Below, piece after piece: positions 6,033 through 15,690 of a DNA stretch of 64,000 nucleotides. Each line of letters opens with the position of its first letter. Position 1 is the first letter of the stretch. This DNA is from QVMG01 sp032073245 (GTDB lineage Bacteria > Bacteroidota > Bacteroidia > Bacteroidales > Tannerellaceae). Made by a program: the position numbers and the translations under genes. The notes below the pieces were generated by a model, which did not search any database, was not told the DNA's origin, and saw only the letters and a list, made by a program, of their open reading frames with translations. The stretch is from positions 1 through 64,000 of the forward strand of contig DAMANX010000016.1 in assembly GCA_032073245.1 (NCBI GenBank). Direction: 5' to 3'.

Positions 6033-9000
6033 ATGAAACAAAAAATTACTAAGGTTCTTTTTTCTTTTCTGATAGTGGCCGGACTGTTTTCGTTTTCAGA
6101 AATGAAAGCACAGGTCATTGATAATGAAGCATTGAAAACTGCAATCGGAACCTTTCTGAAAGATGGGGGAGATGTAGGAGATGGCTATATATACAATTGG
6201 CAAATACTGGATGTGCCCAATCCTGACGGGGGTGAAGATTGGTGGACGGCATTTTGTAATCCTCAGAATGGATATATCAATAGTAATAATGGAGAGTATA
6301 ATATAAATATAAGTACTAATCAATCGTACGAAGCTATCCTGTGCCGTGGAAAATTGGATCTGACAAATATTGATAATTTATCTGGAATTAATTTGAATTC
6401 AAATTATCTGGAGAAGATTATAATTCATGGATGTAATGACTTAGAAACGATTAGTTTCTATGTCGCTTCTAATAATTCGGACGAGAGCGAACAGCCTGGT
6501 TTGGATGAATCAATAGAAACTATAATTAGTATTACAGGTTGTCCTAAAATATATTATTTTAATGGAAATTTCGCTTCTGTTAAAAGTTTTACCTGGACAG
6601 GAACCGGAAGCCAAGACGAGAGAATGGATGCCAGTATATCGGCTTATAATAAGATCAAAAATGTTACATTGACTAATGGTGGTGTTACAACAGTATACTT
6701 AAAAGCGTCTGAAATCACGGGTGATATAACAGTGACAAATTGCTCCGATTTTACTGATTTTTCAATAGATGCAGAAACAAGTAATAATGTAAATCTTCTT
6801 TTTTCAAATAATTCCAATACGAGTGAGTACTTCGATTTTAACAGCGAAAATGTTGCACTAACCACGCTGCCGGAAATACCATCATCAGTGCAAAGATTAA
6901 CTTTAAAATGTATTGGTAATAATTTTTCCGGACCTCTTGATTTAAGTAATCTGACTAATTTAACTAGTTTTACCTCCAGGTATTGTGATTTATCTGCATT
7001 TCCTAAATTAAGTGAATCCATCTCCGAATTATATTTGGATTGGTCAAATGATTATTTCTTCGAAAAAATAGATTTAAAAGATTTGCGAAATCTGGAATCA
7101 TTGCAAATACGTGGGTTTTCCCAATTTCCCGATTTGCCTGAATCAATTAAATATATGAATTGTGGTGATCATGGAAATTCTATATCCGGTGAGATTGACC
7201 TGGCCGGATTATCTTCATTAGAAGAATTAAACTGTGAAAATAACCAGATAACATCCATATTAAATATACCTTCTTCTTTAAAAAAATTAGTCTGCCATAA
7301 TAATGAGATTACTCGTATTTCTTTTTCTAATCCGTCATCTTCTTTATTAAGCGTACTTGATTGTACATATAATAAACTAACAGCTCTTCCTGCTAAGCTT
7401 CCTGTCACATTGGAGGAATTGTACTGCGACGGTAATGAAATCTCAGGAGTATTAGACCTGTCAGAATTATCTTCTCTATCCAGCATAAGTTGTGAAAATA
7501 ATGATTTAGAGGAGATAAAAGTACATGATGCTTTCAACGGAAGTTATGTGTTTATAAAAGGTAATCAAATACCCATATCAAAGCTAATTGCATTAGCCGG
7601 AGGATTTGATAATCTGTTGTATAATAAATATGGTTATTTGCCTCAGCAACTCACAGATGAAAGAACTATTCTATCAGGTGAAACTGTTGATTTGAGTGAA
7701 CAATTGGTAGATAATCGGCTTTCAAGCACATGGTTTGATATTACGAATGATATTGAACGGTTACGTTATAATAAGGAGCTGGGTAATAACGATTTTAGTA
7801 ACTATCTTATAACTGAAAAGAAAATTACGGATAATATTAAAATTGAAGAAACAGAACCCGGTGTTTTTCTATTTAAAGATGAAGTAAAGGGCAAATATCT
7901 CCTATGTGAAATAAGTGAGACAAGCGAAAAAAATTATTATAATAGATATGCAACTCACTACTGCCTTGTATATGTTGAAAATTCACTTTCTAACCCAAAC
8001 CCTGAAATAGTATTTGAAGTTAAAATTGATGGCAATATATCTGTTTTACCCAACAATTCGGAAACGACTTTTATATGGACTTCCATGTTTGAATTGAGTA
8101 TTAAACCGCCCGTTATCCCTGTAGAGATTATTTACGACACATGGGAGATTACCTATTTTGACAGCAATGAGATTGGGGAAAATAAAACAACAGAAAAAAT
8201 CGCCAAAAGCGATCCGTTAGAGATAAATCTAAAGTTTGATAATACTCCTACAAAAATTTCTGTAATGGAGTTGAAGTTATATAATGGAGATGTAAATGTT
8301 GAGACTTATTCTTATGCTTCTGCGCCTTATCGGCAATCCTTTATTATGGATACCAATCCGATATTATGGTTTGAAGAGAAAATAAATGAAGAAGAATATA
8401 TTGAGATTGAAAATAATATTATTACCACTCAGGAAAAAGGGAATAAAGTCTTTTTGAGAATGGGGGCTTTGATAAGAGGAGGGCAGGCTGTTTCAAGGAA
8501 TACACCAGTAGAAAGTAATCTTTCATGGGCAATTGAATATACTACTTCAGATGGAGGAACTCCTGTCAGATCCAGACAAATGAATGTGGAAGATTATTAT
8601 GATTTTAATGAAGGTAATCCTCATCAGGATCCCGGAATTTATCCTTATTCCGTAAAAAAGCTATTTGTATATAGTGCGCCTGTTGATTATAATTTGCGAA
8701 ATACACCTGCTCCTTCTGATGCAATTGTATACGATTTTACCGATAATCCCTATAACCATACCATTATAATTAAAGGCGACGGAACAGAGCCTGAGCCGGA
8801 ACCGGAGGTGGGTTTACAGTTTGCGGTATCTATTAATGATTCAAGCTTTTCCGATATACCTAACCTGCATACGACAACAGTCGCAGAAGGGGACTCTGTC
8901 TATCTGGATATTCGTACTGTAACCCGAAATATCACTTTCAATAGTTGGAAGATTGAATATACGACACCGGCCGGTCAAAATGTATCGTCAGGCTGGCTGA

Positions 9001-10274
9001 CGGCTGGCGCTCCTCATCATTTCAATAGCGGAAGTCCGCATACTATTCCGGGAACGTATGTCTATACGGTCAATCAGCTGCAGTTACAGGGCGAATCGCA
9101 AACATATACTTATAATTATTCCGGTAATCCTTACAGAAGCACAATCGTAATTACGAAAAATACCGAACCGGAGCCACCGGGACCTGATCCGGAACCTGAA
9201 ATTCCGCCGGTTGTTCCGGAAATTCCTGATCCCGACCCAAATCCGGACGCATGGATCTTTATTGAACCCTTGGCACCGTTGTGTTATGAAGAGTGGCAAT
9301 TTTTCATTACAGTCAAGCGTAATACGACCGATTCGCTTTATTATGCGATATGCTATCCGCAAACTTCGTTGGATGCCGGATTTGAAAAAGATTCTATTTT
9401 TAAGGTTTTACCTGCCGATGGTGTAATACCGGTTGCCGTTAACAATGCGATCCCTAAAGGATTTTATTACGGTTACGTGGTAATATGGTCGAAAAATAAG
9501 CAAGAGACAGAACTCTATCCGTTCCGTATCGAGGTGAAGGATTATGTCCGGATCACGAAACAGCCCGAAGCTGTAGCTCTACGCTGCGAAGGGGATGGTT
9601 TTATACTCTCGGTAAAGACCGAAGGTGAGGTTCTGGCATACCAATGGTTCCATAACAATGAGGCAATACCAGGAGCCACTACGAGTAGTTATGAGGCTGT
9701 ATTATCTCCTGAAACAATAGGAACTTATTATGTAAAGGTTGAGGGATATTGTAATATCGAAACCAGCAAGGAAGTAACTGTTTCGGGAAATCAATTACGC
9801 ATTCTTATGAAATGGGATGATGTAATGTATATTGACAATACAGATAACCGCTACGCTTCTTTCCAATGGTACAAAGACGGACAAGCGATTGCTAAAGATG
9901 GTAAATCCATTTATTATACGGATGCTGACGGTTTGTTTGGTAATTATCATGTTATTGCAACCAGAAGAGATGGCACAGTGGATGTTAGTTGTACTAAAAC
10001 ATTCGGAACAAAGACGCGCTCCACATCCGGTAATGTATATCCCAATCCGGTATCACAGAATGAAACATTGACGGTACATCTGGATTCTCCAACCGGGGAT
10101 ATAAGTGAAAAGGCACGTATTGAAATAATGGATATAAGTGGGCGGTTAGTTTATAACAAAAAAGTGACCGCATTAAAAACTTATATTCTGGCAACTTTCC
10201 CAACGGGAAGTTATGTAGTTAAGATGACTACTCCGGAAGGGCGGGTAATAACACAATTACTGATTGTAAAATAG
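6033..10274 (+). CDS. Secreted LRR protein with T9SS C-terminal sorting domain, 1413 aa
   Basis: The signal peptide covers residues 1-26 (ending MKAQ). Residues about 270-520 contain irregular leucine-rich repeats of the type 'LxxLxCxxNxITxI', as in BspA/internalin-like surface proteins. Then come several beta-sandwich-like modules with recurring 'W.IEYTT' and 'NPY' motifs, Pro/Glu-rich linkers (around 925 and 1045-1070), and an Ig-like module near 1180-1260. The last ~75 residues, from 'VYPNPVS' to 'GSYVVKMTTPEG', are a type A T9SS sorting domain. It should cross the outer membrane by T9SS and be surface-attached or released. It is monocistronic with a strong terminator; the ligand is unknown. 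Confidence 0.88.
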   Translation: MKQKITKVLFSFLIVAGLFSFSEMKAQVIDNEALKTAIGTFLKDGGDVGDGYIYNWQILDVPNPDGGEDWWTAFCNPQNGYINSNNGEYNINISTNQSYEAILCRGKLDLTNIDNLSGINLNSNYLEKIIIHGCNDLETISFYVASNNSDESEQPGLDESIETIISITGCPKIYYFNGNFASVKSFTWTGTGSQDERMDASISAYNKIKNVTLTNGGVTTVYLKASEITGDITVTNCSDFTDFSIDAETSNNVNLLFSNNSNTSEYFDFNSENVALTTLPEIPSSVQRLTLKCIGNNFSGPLDLSNLTNLTSFTSRYCDLSAFPKLSESISELYLDWSNDYFFEKIDLKDLRNLESLQIRGFSQFPDLPESIKYMNCGDHGNSISGEIDLAGLSSLEELNCENNQITSILNIPSSLKKLVCHNNEITRISFSNPSSSLLSVLDCTYNKLTALPAKLPVTLEELYCDGNEISGVLDLSELSSLSSISCENNDLEEIKVHDAFNGSYVFIKGNQIPISKLIALAGGFDNLLYNKYGYLPQQLTDERTILSGETVDLSEQLVDNRLSSTWFDITNDIERLRYNKELGNNDFSNYLITEKKITDNIKIEETEPGVFLFKDEVKGKYLLCEISETSEKNYYNRYATHYCLVYVENSLSNPNPEIVFEVKIDGNISVLPNNSETTFIWTSMFELSIKPPVIPVEIIYDTWEITYFDSNEIGENKTTEKIAKSDPLEINLKFDNTPTKISVMELKLYNGDVNVETYSYASAPYRQSFIMDTNPILWFEEKINEEEYIEIENNIITTQEKGNKVFLRMGALIRGGQAVSRNTPVESNLSWAIEYTTSDGGTPVRSRQMNVEDYYDFNEGNPHQDPGIYPYSVKKLFVYSAPVDYNLRNTPAPSDAIVYDFTDNPYNHTIIIKGDGTEPEPEPEVGLQFAVSINDSSFSDIPNLHTTTVAEGDSVYLDIRTVTRNITFNSWKIEYTTPAGQNVSSGWLTAGAPHHFNSGSPHTIPGTYVYTVNQLQLQGESQTYTYNYSGNPYRSTIVITKNTEPEPPGPDPEPEIPPVVPEIPDPDPNPDAWIFIEPLAPLCYEEWQFFITVKRNTTDSLYYAICYPQTSLDAGFEKDSIFKVLPADGVIPVAVNNAIPKGFYYGYVVIWSKNKQETELYPFRIEVKDYVRITKQPEAVALRCEGDGFILSVKTEGEVLAYQWFHNNEAIPGATTSSYEAVLSPETIGTYYVKVEGYCNIETSKEVTVSGNQLRILMKWDDVMYIDNTDNRYASFQWYKDGQAIAKDGKSIYYTDADGLFGNYHVIATRRDGTVDVSCTKTFGTKTRSTSGNVYPNPVSQNETLTVHLDSPTGDISEKARIEIMDISGRLVYNKKVTALKTYILATFPTGSYVVKMTTPEGRVITQLLIVK

Positions 10275-10279
10275 CAAAA

Positions 10280-10317
10280 AAAGAAAGGGAAAAGTTCTTC
10301 AACTTTTCCCTTTCTTT
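10280..10317. terminator. Strong bidirectional terminator
   Basis: A perfect 17-bp stem (10280-10296 with 10301-10317) closes a CTTC tetraloop. The A-rich 5' side and T-rich 3' side let it work on both strands, serving the T9SS cargo gene and the convergent gdhA. Confidence 0.85.
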
Positions 10318-10357
10318 ATTATCTATCTATCACTCACCTCTCAACACTCATCGCTAT

Positions 10358-11692
10358 TTACACGACTCCTTGTGCCATCATTGCTTTTGCAACTTTCATA
10401 AAGCCGGCAATATTAGCCCCTTTCACGTAATTCACATAATTGCCTTCTCTTCCATAAGTTACACATTGATTATGGATTGCTTCCATTATCTGTTTTAATT
10501 TGGCATCCACTTCTTCTGCTGTCCAGGATATGTGCATTGCATTCTGGGTCATTTCCAAACCGGAGGTAGCAACACCACCAGCATTAACTGCTTTACCAGG
10601 CCCAAATAATACTTTCTCTTCAACAAACAGGTCTGCGGCTTCAGCTGTACATCCCATATTGGAAACTTCTGCTACACATAGTGTTTTATTTTCAATGAGT
10701 TTTCGTGCATCGCTTTCATCCAGCTCATTTTGTGTAGCACACGGAAGTGCTATATCTACTTTTTGCTCCCAGGGGCGTTTTCCCGGATAGAAAGTAGCAC
10801 CCGGATATTCTTCTACGTAAGGTTGAACTATATCATTACCGCTATTTCGTAATTCCAACAGATAATCAATTTTATCACCAGATATACCATCTGGGTCATA
10901 AACATATCCGTCGGGGCCCGAAATGGTTACAACCTTTGCTCCCATCTCAGTTGCTTTTGCTGCTGCACCCCAAGCCACATTACCAAAGCCGGAAAGTGCT
11001 ACAGTTTTTCCTTTTATATCTATACCGTTTACTTCCAGCATTTGTTTCACAAAATATAATGCACCATAACCGGTTGCTTCCGGACGAAGAATTGAACCGC
11101 CAAATTCCATACCTTTTCCTGTCATGGTACCTGTATTCTCGCGTGCCAGCTTCTTATACATACCATACATATAGGCTACTTCACGTCCTCCTACGCCGAT
11201 ATCACCAGCAGGCACATCTGTATCCGGGCCTATATTACGCCATAATTCCAACATAAAAGCCTGACAGAAACGCATGATTTCGGCATCACTCTTGCCACGG
11301 GGTGCAAAATCAGAACCACCTTTACCACCGCCCATAGGCAAGGTTGTAAGTGCATTTTTAAAGGTTTGTTCGAAACCTAAAAATTTCAAAATAGAAAGAT
11401 TCACAGAGGGATGAAAACGAAGGCCTCCCTTGTATGGGCCAATCGCATTGTTGAATTGAACACGGTATCCCAGATTCACCTGAACTTCGCCTTTGTCGTC
11501 TACCCAGGGTACCCGGAAGGTAAATATACGGTCGGGTTCTACTAGTCTTTCGATAATTTTAGCTTTTTCAAATTCAGGGTGTTGGTTATACACTTCTTCA
11601 ATGGAGATTAATACCTCCTTTACTGCTTGCAAATATTCCTTTTCTCCAGGGTGCTTTGCTTCTAAGGCAGTCATAAATTGTTCTGTCTTCAT
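10358..11692 (-). CDS. gdhA: Glutamate dehydrogenase
   Basis: The enzyme interconverts 2-oxoglutarate plus ammonium and glutamate with NAD(P)H, the main ammonia-assimilating step in Bacteroidales. The 444 aa match the hexameric small-subunit type. The catalytic lysine is in 'PMGGGKGGSDF' (Lys124), with the conserved Asp164 in 'PAGDIGVGGRE'. The coenzyme domain starts near 'VALSGFGNVAWG'. Cofactor preference cannot be read safely from sequence. The gene is monocistronic, divergent from the receiver/PPDK_N gene, with a clear promoter at 11729-11758. Confidence 0.95.
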   Translation of the reverse strand: MKTEQFMTALEAKHPGEKEYLQAVKEVLISIEEVYNQHPEFEKAKIIERLVEPDRIFTFRVPWVDDKGEVQVNLGYRVQFNNAIGPYKGGLRFHPSVNLSILKFLGFEQTFKNALTTLPMGGGKGGSDFAPRGKSDAEIMRFCQAFMLELWRNIGPDTDVPAGDIGVGGREVAYMYGMYKKLARENTGTMTGKGMEFGGSILRPEATGYGALYFVKQMLEVNGIDIKGKTVALSGFGNVAWGAAAKATEMGAKVVTISGPDGYVYDPDGISGDKIDYLLELRNSGNDIVQPYVEEYPGATFYPGKRPWEQKVDIALPCATQNELDESDARKLIENKTLCVAEVSNMGCTAEAADLFVEEKVLFGPGKAVNAGGVATSGLEMTQNAMHISWTAEEVDAKLKQIMEAIHNQCVTYGREGNYVNYVKGANIAGFMKVAKAMMAQGVV

Positions 11693-11728
11693 AGCGTTTA
11701 AATGTTTTTAAGAATAACAATATGCTCA

Positions 11729-11758
11729 CAAATGTATGCAATTCTATGAATTGACCAA
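11729..11758 (-). promoter_or_regulatory. Bacteroidetes-type promoter of gdhA
   Basis: On the minus strand TTG (11758-11756), a 19-nt spacer and TACATTTG (11736-11729) match the -33/-7 consensus with correct spacing. The -7 box lies 37 nt upstream of the gdhA ATG. Confidence 0.65.
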
Positions 11759-11768
11759 CTTTTTTACT

Positions 11769-11776
11769 TACTTTTG
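11769..11776 (+). promoter_or_regulatory. -7 box (TACTTTTG) of the receiver/PPDK_N gene
   Basis: TACTTTTG matches TAnnTTTG and ends 24 nt before the ATG at 11801. The alternative in-frame TTG start (11774) would lie inside this box, which argues for 11801. The -33 region is weak. Confidence 0.5.
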
Positions 11777-11800
11777 GTCAGTAAAATTGTTAAAATCACT

Positions 11801-14758
11801 ATGAGCGGTATTCCTGATTTCAAAAACCTTGTGTTTAGAGACACTCCTTTCGCGAACCTTATGAATAAGCGCATTTTTAATGTATTGCTTATCGCTACCA
11901 AATATGATTCTTTTATGTTGGAAGATGACGGGCGGGTAGATGAACAGATATTTAATGAGTATACTTCCCTGAGTTTACGTTATCCTCCCCGTTTTACGCA
12001 AGTGACTACGGAAGAAGAGGCATTGAGGGAACTGGAAGACCGTAATTTCGAGCTGGTTATCTGTATGCCCAATATGGATGACCGCGATATTTTTGCTGCT
12101 GCAAAAGAAATCAAATTCCGTTATCCATCTATTCCCATCGTGGTATTGACACCTTTCTCCAAAGAGGTGGTTAAACGAGTCGATAGTGAGGATATGGAAG
12201 CTATCGATTATATTTTCAGTTGGTTGGGAAATGCTGAATTATTGCTTGCCATTATCAAACTGATAGAAGATAAGATGAATGCAGCGGACGACACAGAAAG
12301 TGTTGGTGTACAGATTATTCTTTTAGTGGAGGATTCAATACGGTTTTATTCCTCTGCTCTACCTCTTATTTACAGATTCGTACTGCAACAGAGCCAGGAG
12401 TTTTCCAAAGAAGCGCTTAATGATCACCAGCGTACACTTCGTATGCGCGGACGGCCTAAAATAAAACTGGCTCGTACTTACGAAGAAGCGGTACGTATCT
12501 TTGATCAGTACCGGAATAATATGCTGGGAATTATTTCGGACATGAGCTTTATGAATAATGGCGAAAAGGATCAACTTGCCGGATATAAATTTGGAAAATA
12601 TGTTCGAAAATCCGGGCTGGTAATTCCATTTATTCTTGAATCATCTGAGTCGAGCAATGTTGCTTATGCAAGGGAATTACATGCTTCATTTATTGATAAA
12701 AACTCCAAAAGTTACCCACAGGATCTCCGTAAAAAAATTATGAGGCACTTTGGCTTTGGCGATTTTGTTATCCTTAATCCCCAAACTAAAGAAGAGATCA
12801 TGCGTATCAAGGATTTAAAAGATTTACAGACAAAGATTTTTGATATACCAGATGATTCATTGGTTTATCACCTTTCCCGAAACCATTTTTCCCGATTCTT
12901 TTATTCACGAGCCATGTTCCCTCCCGCTGAGGTTTTGAAAAATGTAGACGTAAGTGATTATAAGGATATGAATGAAGCTCGTCAGTTGATCTTTGACCTG
13001 ATCGTTCAATATCGCCGTATGAAAAACTCGGGTGTAGTGGCAATTTATCAAAAAGAACGTTTCGATGAATATAGTAATTTTGCGCGTATAGGAAACGGAT
13101 CCTTAGGAGGTAAAGGGAGAGGCCTGGCTTTTATCGGAGCAATGGTTAAACGTTATCCTAATCTGGAACAAGAGAATTTTGATGTCACTATTCCTAAGAC
13201 AGTAGTTATTTGTACGGATATCTTTGATGAGTTCATGGATAAAAATGAGCTTTATCCGATTGCTTTAGCCGAGGAAGATGATGAAACAATTTTAAAATAT
13301 TTTCTTCGTGCCAGCCTTCCTACGGAATTAATAGAGGATTTGATGGCCTTTTTTGATGTACTGAAAGGTCCCATTGCCATACGTTCTTCCAGCTTACTAG
13401 AAGACTCTCATTATCAACCCTTTGCCGGCATATATTCCACCTACATGGTACCCAAGATACCCGAAAAATACGATATGCTCCGTACAGTAAGTGATGCGAT
13501 CAAAGCCGTCTATGCTTCTGTCTTTTATAAAGATAGTAAAGCCTATATGACAGCGACTTCCAACCTGATAGATCAGGAAAAGATGGCAATCGTTTTACAG
13601 GAAGTAGTGGGAACTCAATATAATAGTCACTTCTATCCTACTATTTCCGGTGTAGGGCGGTCACTTAATTTTTATCCCATTGGAAATGAAAAAGCTGAAG
13701 ATGGTATAGCAAATATTGCTTTAGGATTAGGTAAATATATTGTGGACGGAGGACAAACCTTGCGTTTTTCTCCCCGACATCCTCACAATATACTACAAAT
13801 GAGCACTATGGATTTTGCACTTCGGGAGACTCAAACACGTTTTTATGCATTAGACCTGCAAAATCTCGCGGAAAACTTTGCAGTAGATGATGCCTTTAAT
13901 CTTTTGCGGTTGTCGGTCAAAGAAGCAGATACAGACGGATCTCTTAAATATATCGTATCCACTTATGATCCTCATGATCAGATTATACGGGATGGGTATT
14001 ACACGGGAGGGCGGAAAATCATCTCTTTTGTCAATATCCTTCAACATGATGTTTTTCCTCTGGCAGAAACATTAGATAAAATATTACATATCGGACAAGA
14101 TGAAATGGGGAGGCCGGTTGAGATTGAGTTTGCTGTAAATATTCATCCTAATGACCACACAAAAGCCACTTTTTATCTCCTTCAGATCAGGCCTATTGTG
14201 GATAATAAAGAAGTGATGGAAGAGGATTTAACCGGAATTACTCAGGATGAATCTTTGATTACATCCAGCAGTGTACTAGGACATGGTATTATTTCCGATA
14301 TATATGATATTATATATGTTAAAACAAGTGCTTTTAATTCCTCCAATAATCAATTGATCGCTTACGAAATTGAAAAGATCAACCGTCAATTTACAGATAC
14401 TGAAAAAGGATACATTCTTGTTGGGCCGGGACGCTGGGGTAGTAGTGATCATTGGTTGGGGATTCCTGTTAAATGGCCACATATCAGTAATGCAAGAGTT
14501 ATTGTAGAATGTGGTTTGGAAAATTATCGGATAGATCCCAGTCAAGGAACTCATTTCTTCCAGAATTTGACTTCATTTGGTGTGGGATATTTTACAATCA
14601 ATCCTTTTAGAGGCGATGGTTGGTTCGATGAAGAATTCCTCAACAATCAACCAGCCATACTGGAAACAGAATATCTCCGTCATGTTCGGTTTGAGACACC
14701 AATGATTGCCAAGATGGATGGTAAAAAGAGTTTGGGTGTAATACTTAAACCAGAATAA
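11801..14758 (+). CDS. Receiver-like/PEP-pyruvate-binding (PPDK_N) fusion protein, 985 aa
   Basis: Proteins like this are often labelled PEP synthase. Residues about 25-150 form a degenerate receiver-like domain. Residues 170-340 form a second one with 'ILLVEDS' and a likely phospho-acceptor Asp247 in 'IISDMSF'. Residues about 425-850 are a PPDK_N ATP-grasp domain, with 'GNGSLGGKGRGLAF', 'AIRSSSLLEDS..FAGIYSTY' and 'LLQIRPI'. A ~150-residue C-terminal domain follows ('VGPGRWGSSDHWLG', 'DPSQGTHFFQNL'). No phospho-histidine swivel domain or PEP-binding barrel is seen, so true PEP synthase activity is unlikely. An ATP-dependent phosphotransfer or signalling role is inferred. Confidence 0.8.
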   Translation: MSGIPDFKNLVFRDTPFANLMNKRIFNVLLIATKYDSFMLEDDGRVDEQIFNEYTSLSLRYPPRFTQVTTEEEALRELEDRNFELVICMPNMDDRDIFAAAKEIKFRYPSIPIVVLTPFSKEVVKRVDSEDMEAIDYIFSWLGNAELLLAIIKLIEDKMNAADDTESVGVQIILLVEDSIRFYSSALPLIYRFVLQQSQEFSKEALNDHQRTLRMRGRPKIKLARTYEEAVRIFDQYRNNMLGIISDMSFMNNGEKDQLAGYKFGKYVRKSGLVIPFILESSESSNVAYARELHASFIDKNSKSYPQDLRKKIMRHFGFGDFVILNPQTKEEIMRIKDLKDLQTKIFDIPDDSLVYHLSRNHFSRFFYSRAMFPPAEVLKNVDVSDYKDMNEARQLIFDLIVQYRRMKNSGVVAIYQKERFDEYSNFARIGNGSLGGKGRGLAFIGAMVKRYPNLEQENFDVTIPKTVVICTDIFDEFMDKNELYPIALAEEDDETILKYFLRASLPTELIEDLMAFFDVLKGPIAIRSSSLLEDSHYQPFAGIYSTYMVPKIPEKYDMLRTVSDAIKAVYASVFYKDSKAYMTATSNLIDQEKMAIVLQEVVGTQYNSHFYPTISGVGRSLNFYPIGNEKAEDGIANIALGLGKYIVDGGQTLRFSPRHPHNILQMSTMDFALRETQTRFYALDLQNLAENFAVDDAFNLLRLSVKEADTDGSLKYIVSTYDPHDQIIRDGYYTGGRKIISFVNILQHDVFPLAETLDKILHIGQDEMGRPVEIEFAVNIHPNDHTKATFYLLQIRPIVDNKEVMEEDLTGITQDESLITSSSVLGHGIISDIYDIIYVKTSAFNSSNNQLIAYEIEKINRQFTDTEKGYILVGPGRWGSSDHWLGIPVKWPHISNARVIVECGLENYRIDPSQGTHFFQNLTSFGVGYFTINPFRGDGWFDEEFLNNQPAILETEYLRHVRFETPMIAKMDGKKSLGVILKPE

Positions 14759-14775
14759 AATTGATTGATATACAA

Positions 14776-14814
14776 AAAAAGAGCGAACACCGTAAAAACG
14801 GGTTCGCTCTTTTT
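14776..14814. terminator. Bidirectional terminator
   Basis: A 13-bp stem (14776-14788 with 14802-14814) is closed by an inner CCGT/ACGG stem and flanked by A and T runs. It separates the convergent PPDK_N fusion gene and the Spy-like gene. Confidence 0.85.
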
Positions 14815-14816
14815 AA

Positions 14817-15275
14817 TTAGCCTTTGCGCGATAGGCCTCTGTTTTTCCCTTTCCTTTCGGATTTCCCTTTATCCTTTTCATTTTTCATCTTCGATTTTTG
14901 CTTATCCATCGAAGTTTTCTGTTTTTGCTGATATTGTTGGTATTGTTCATCCGACAATATCTTCTTTACATCCTCATTTCGCTGCTCTCTCATAGCCATC
15001 ATTTGTTCGCGCATTTTTTCCCGATCAACCTTCATCTTCTCGCGTTGAGCTTTCATGCTTTCGCGTTCCTCTTTCATCTTTGCCTTATACGTTTCATTGA
15101 GTTTCTGGAATTCAGCAATTTGTTTTTCATCCAGCTTCAATTCTTCAGCGAATTTTTCAAAACGATTTGAAGAATCTCCACGTCTATCTTTCCCTTCCCT
15201 TTTCTGTCTATCCTGTGCAAAGACAGAAACCGAACTCAACAAAATAACAACACATAAACCTATTACCTTTTTCAT
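14817..15275 (-). CDS. Periplasmic Spy/CpxP-like (DUF4890-type) protein, 152 aa
   Basis: A signal peptide (1-20, ending VFAQ) is followed by a very charged helical protein rich in Lys, Glu, Arg, Met and Gln. The core (about 40-120) has the pattern 'LKLDEKQIAEFQKL' and 'ILSDEQYQQY', which resembles the paired LTxxQ-type motifs of Spy/CpxP periplasmic chaperones and Bacteroidetes DUF4890 proteins. The tail is Lys/Arg-rich. It is monocistronic. The nearby RprXY two-component genes raise the possibility of an envelope-stress link, which is inference. Confidence 0.75.
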   Translation of the reverse strand: MKKVIGLCVVILLSSVSVFAQDRQKREGKDRRGDSSNRFEKFAEELKLDEKQIAEFQKLNETYKAKMKEERESMKAQREKMKVDREKMREQMMAMREQRNEDVKKILSDEQYQQYQQKQKTSMDKQKSKMKNEKDKGKSERKGKNRGLSRKG

Positions 15276-15471
15276 ATATAACTAATACCTATTAAAAACA
15301 TTCAACAATCTTTTTACTTAAAAGCGCTTTGAATTAATAGACCACAGAAAAAAGAAAAGGTTTAATTACCCTATAAAAACATCTCCTTCATCCTTCCTTT
15401 CACCTTTGAAAAGTATATAAATACATATCGTTGCACCTGAAATACTAAACAGACCGTCCTTTAATACCTTC

Positions 15472-15554
15472 AAATTTTGCCTAAAAATCTGTTCATGACA
15501 ATTATCGAGAAGCTTCTTGACAATTGTCATGAACAGATTTGTAAAGCAAAATTT
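15472..15554. repeat. Near-perfect long palindrome upstream of the OM receptor
   Basis: Positions 15485-15540 form a 56-bp palindrome centred on AAGCTT with only two mismatched pairs (15504/15521 and 15507/15518). It is extended by 9-bp arms AAATTTTGC/GCAAAATTT at 15472-15480 and 15546-15554. It lies 137 nt before the ATG of the receptor gene, in the gene-free stretch 15276-15690, where nothing else was recognised. It could be a cruciform or hairpin in the leader, a remnant element, or a regulatory dyad. Confidence 0.75.
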
Positions 15555-15690
15555 AAAAAGGCTCTAACATATTCTAAACTTCCAAACAGATTGAATGTTA
15601 ATAAATATAAATTCAGACTTTCGTTTATTAAACTAATTCAGATTCAGCATGTCTATCTTCCGTACTTAAATCAAAAAATGATTAAATTTT

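Noticed and set aside
9084..9362. ORFs on either strand inside the T9SS cargo gene
   Set aside because: They mirror the Pro/Glu repeat composition of the real gene and have no start context or family signature.
11774..11800. TTG start for the receiver/PPDK_N gene
   Set aside because: It would lie inside the -7 promoter box; ATG at 11801 is preferred.
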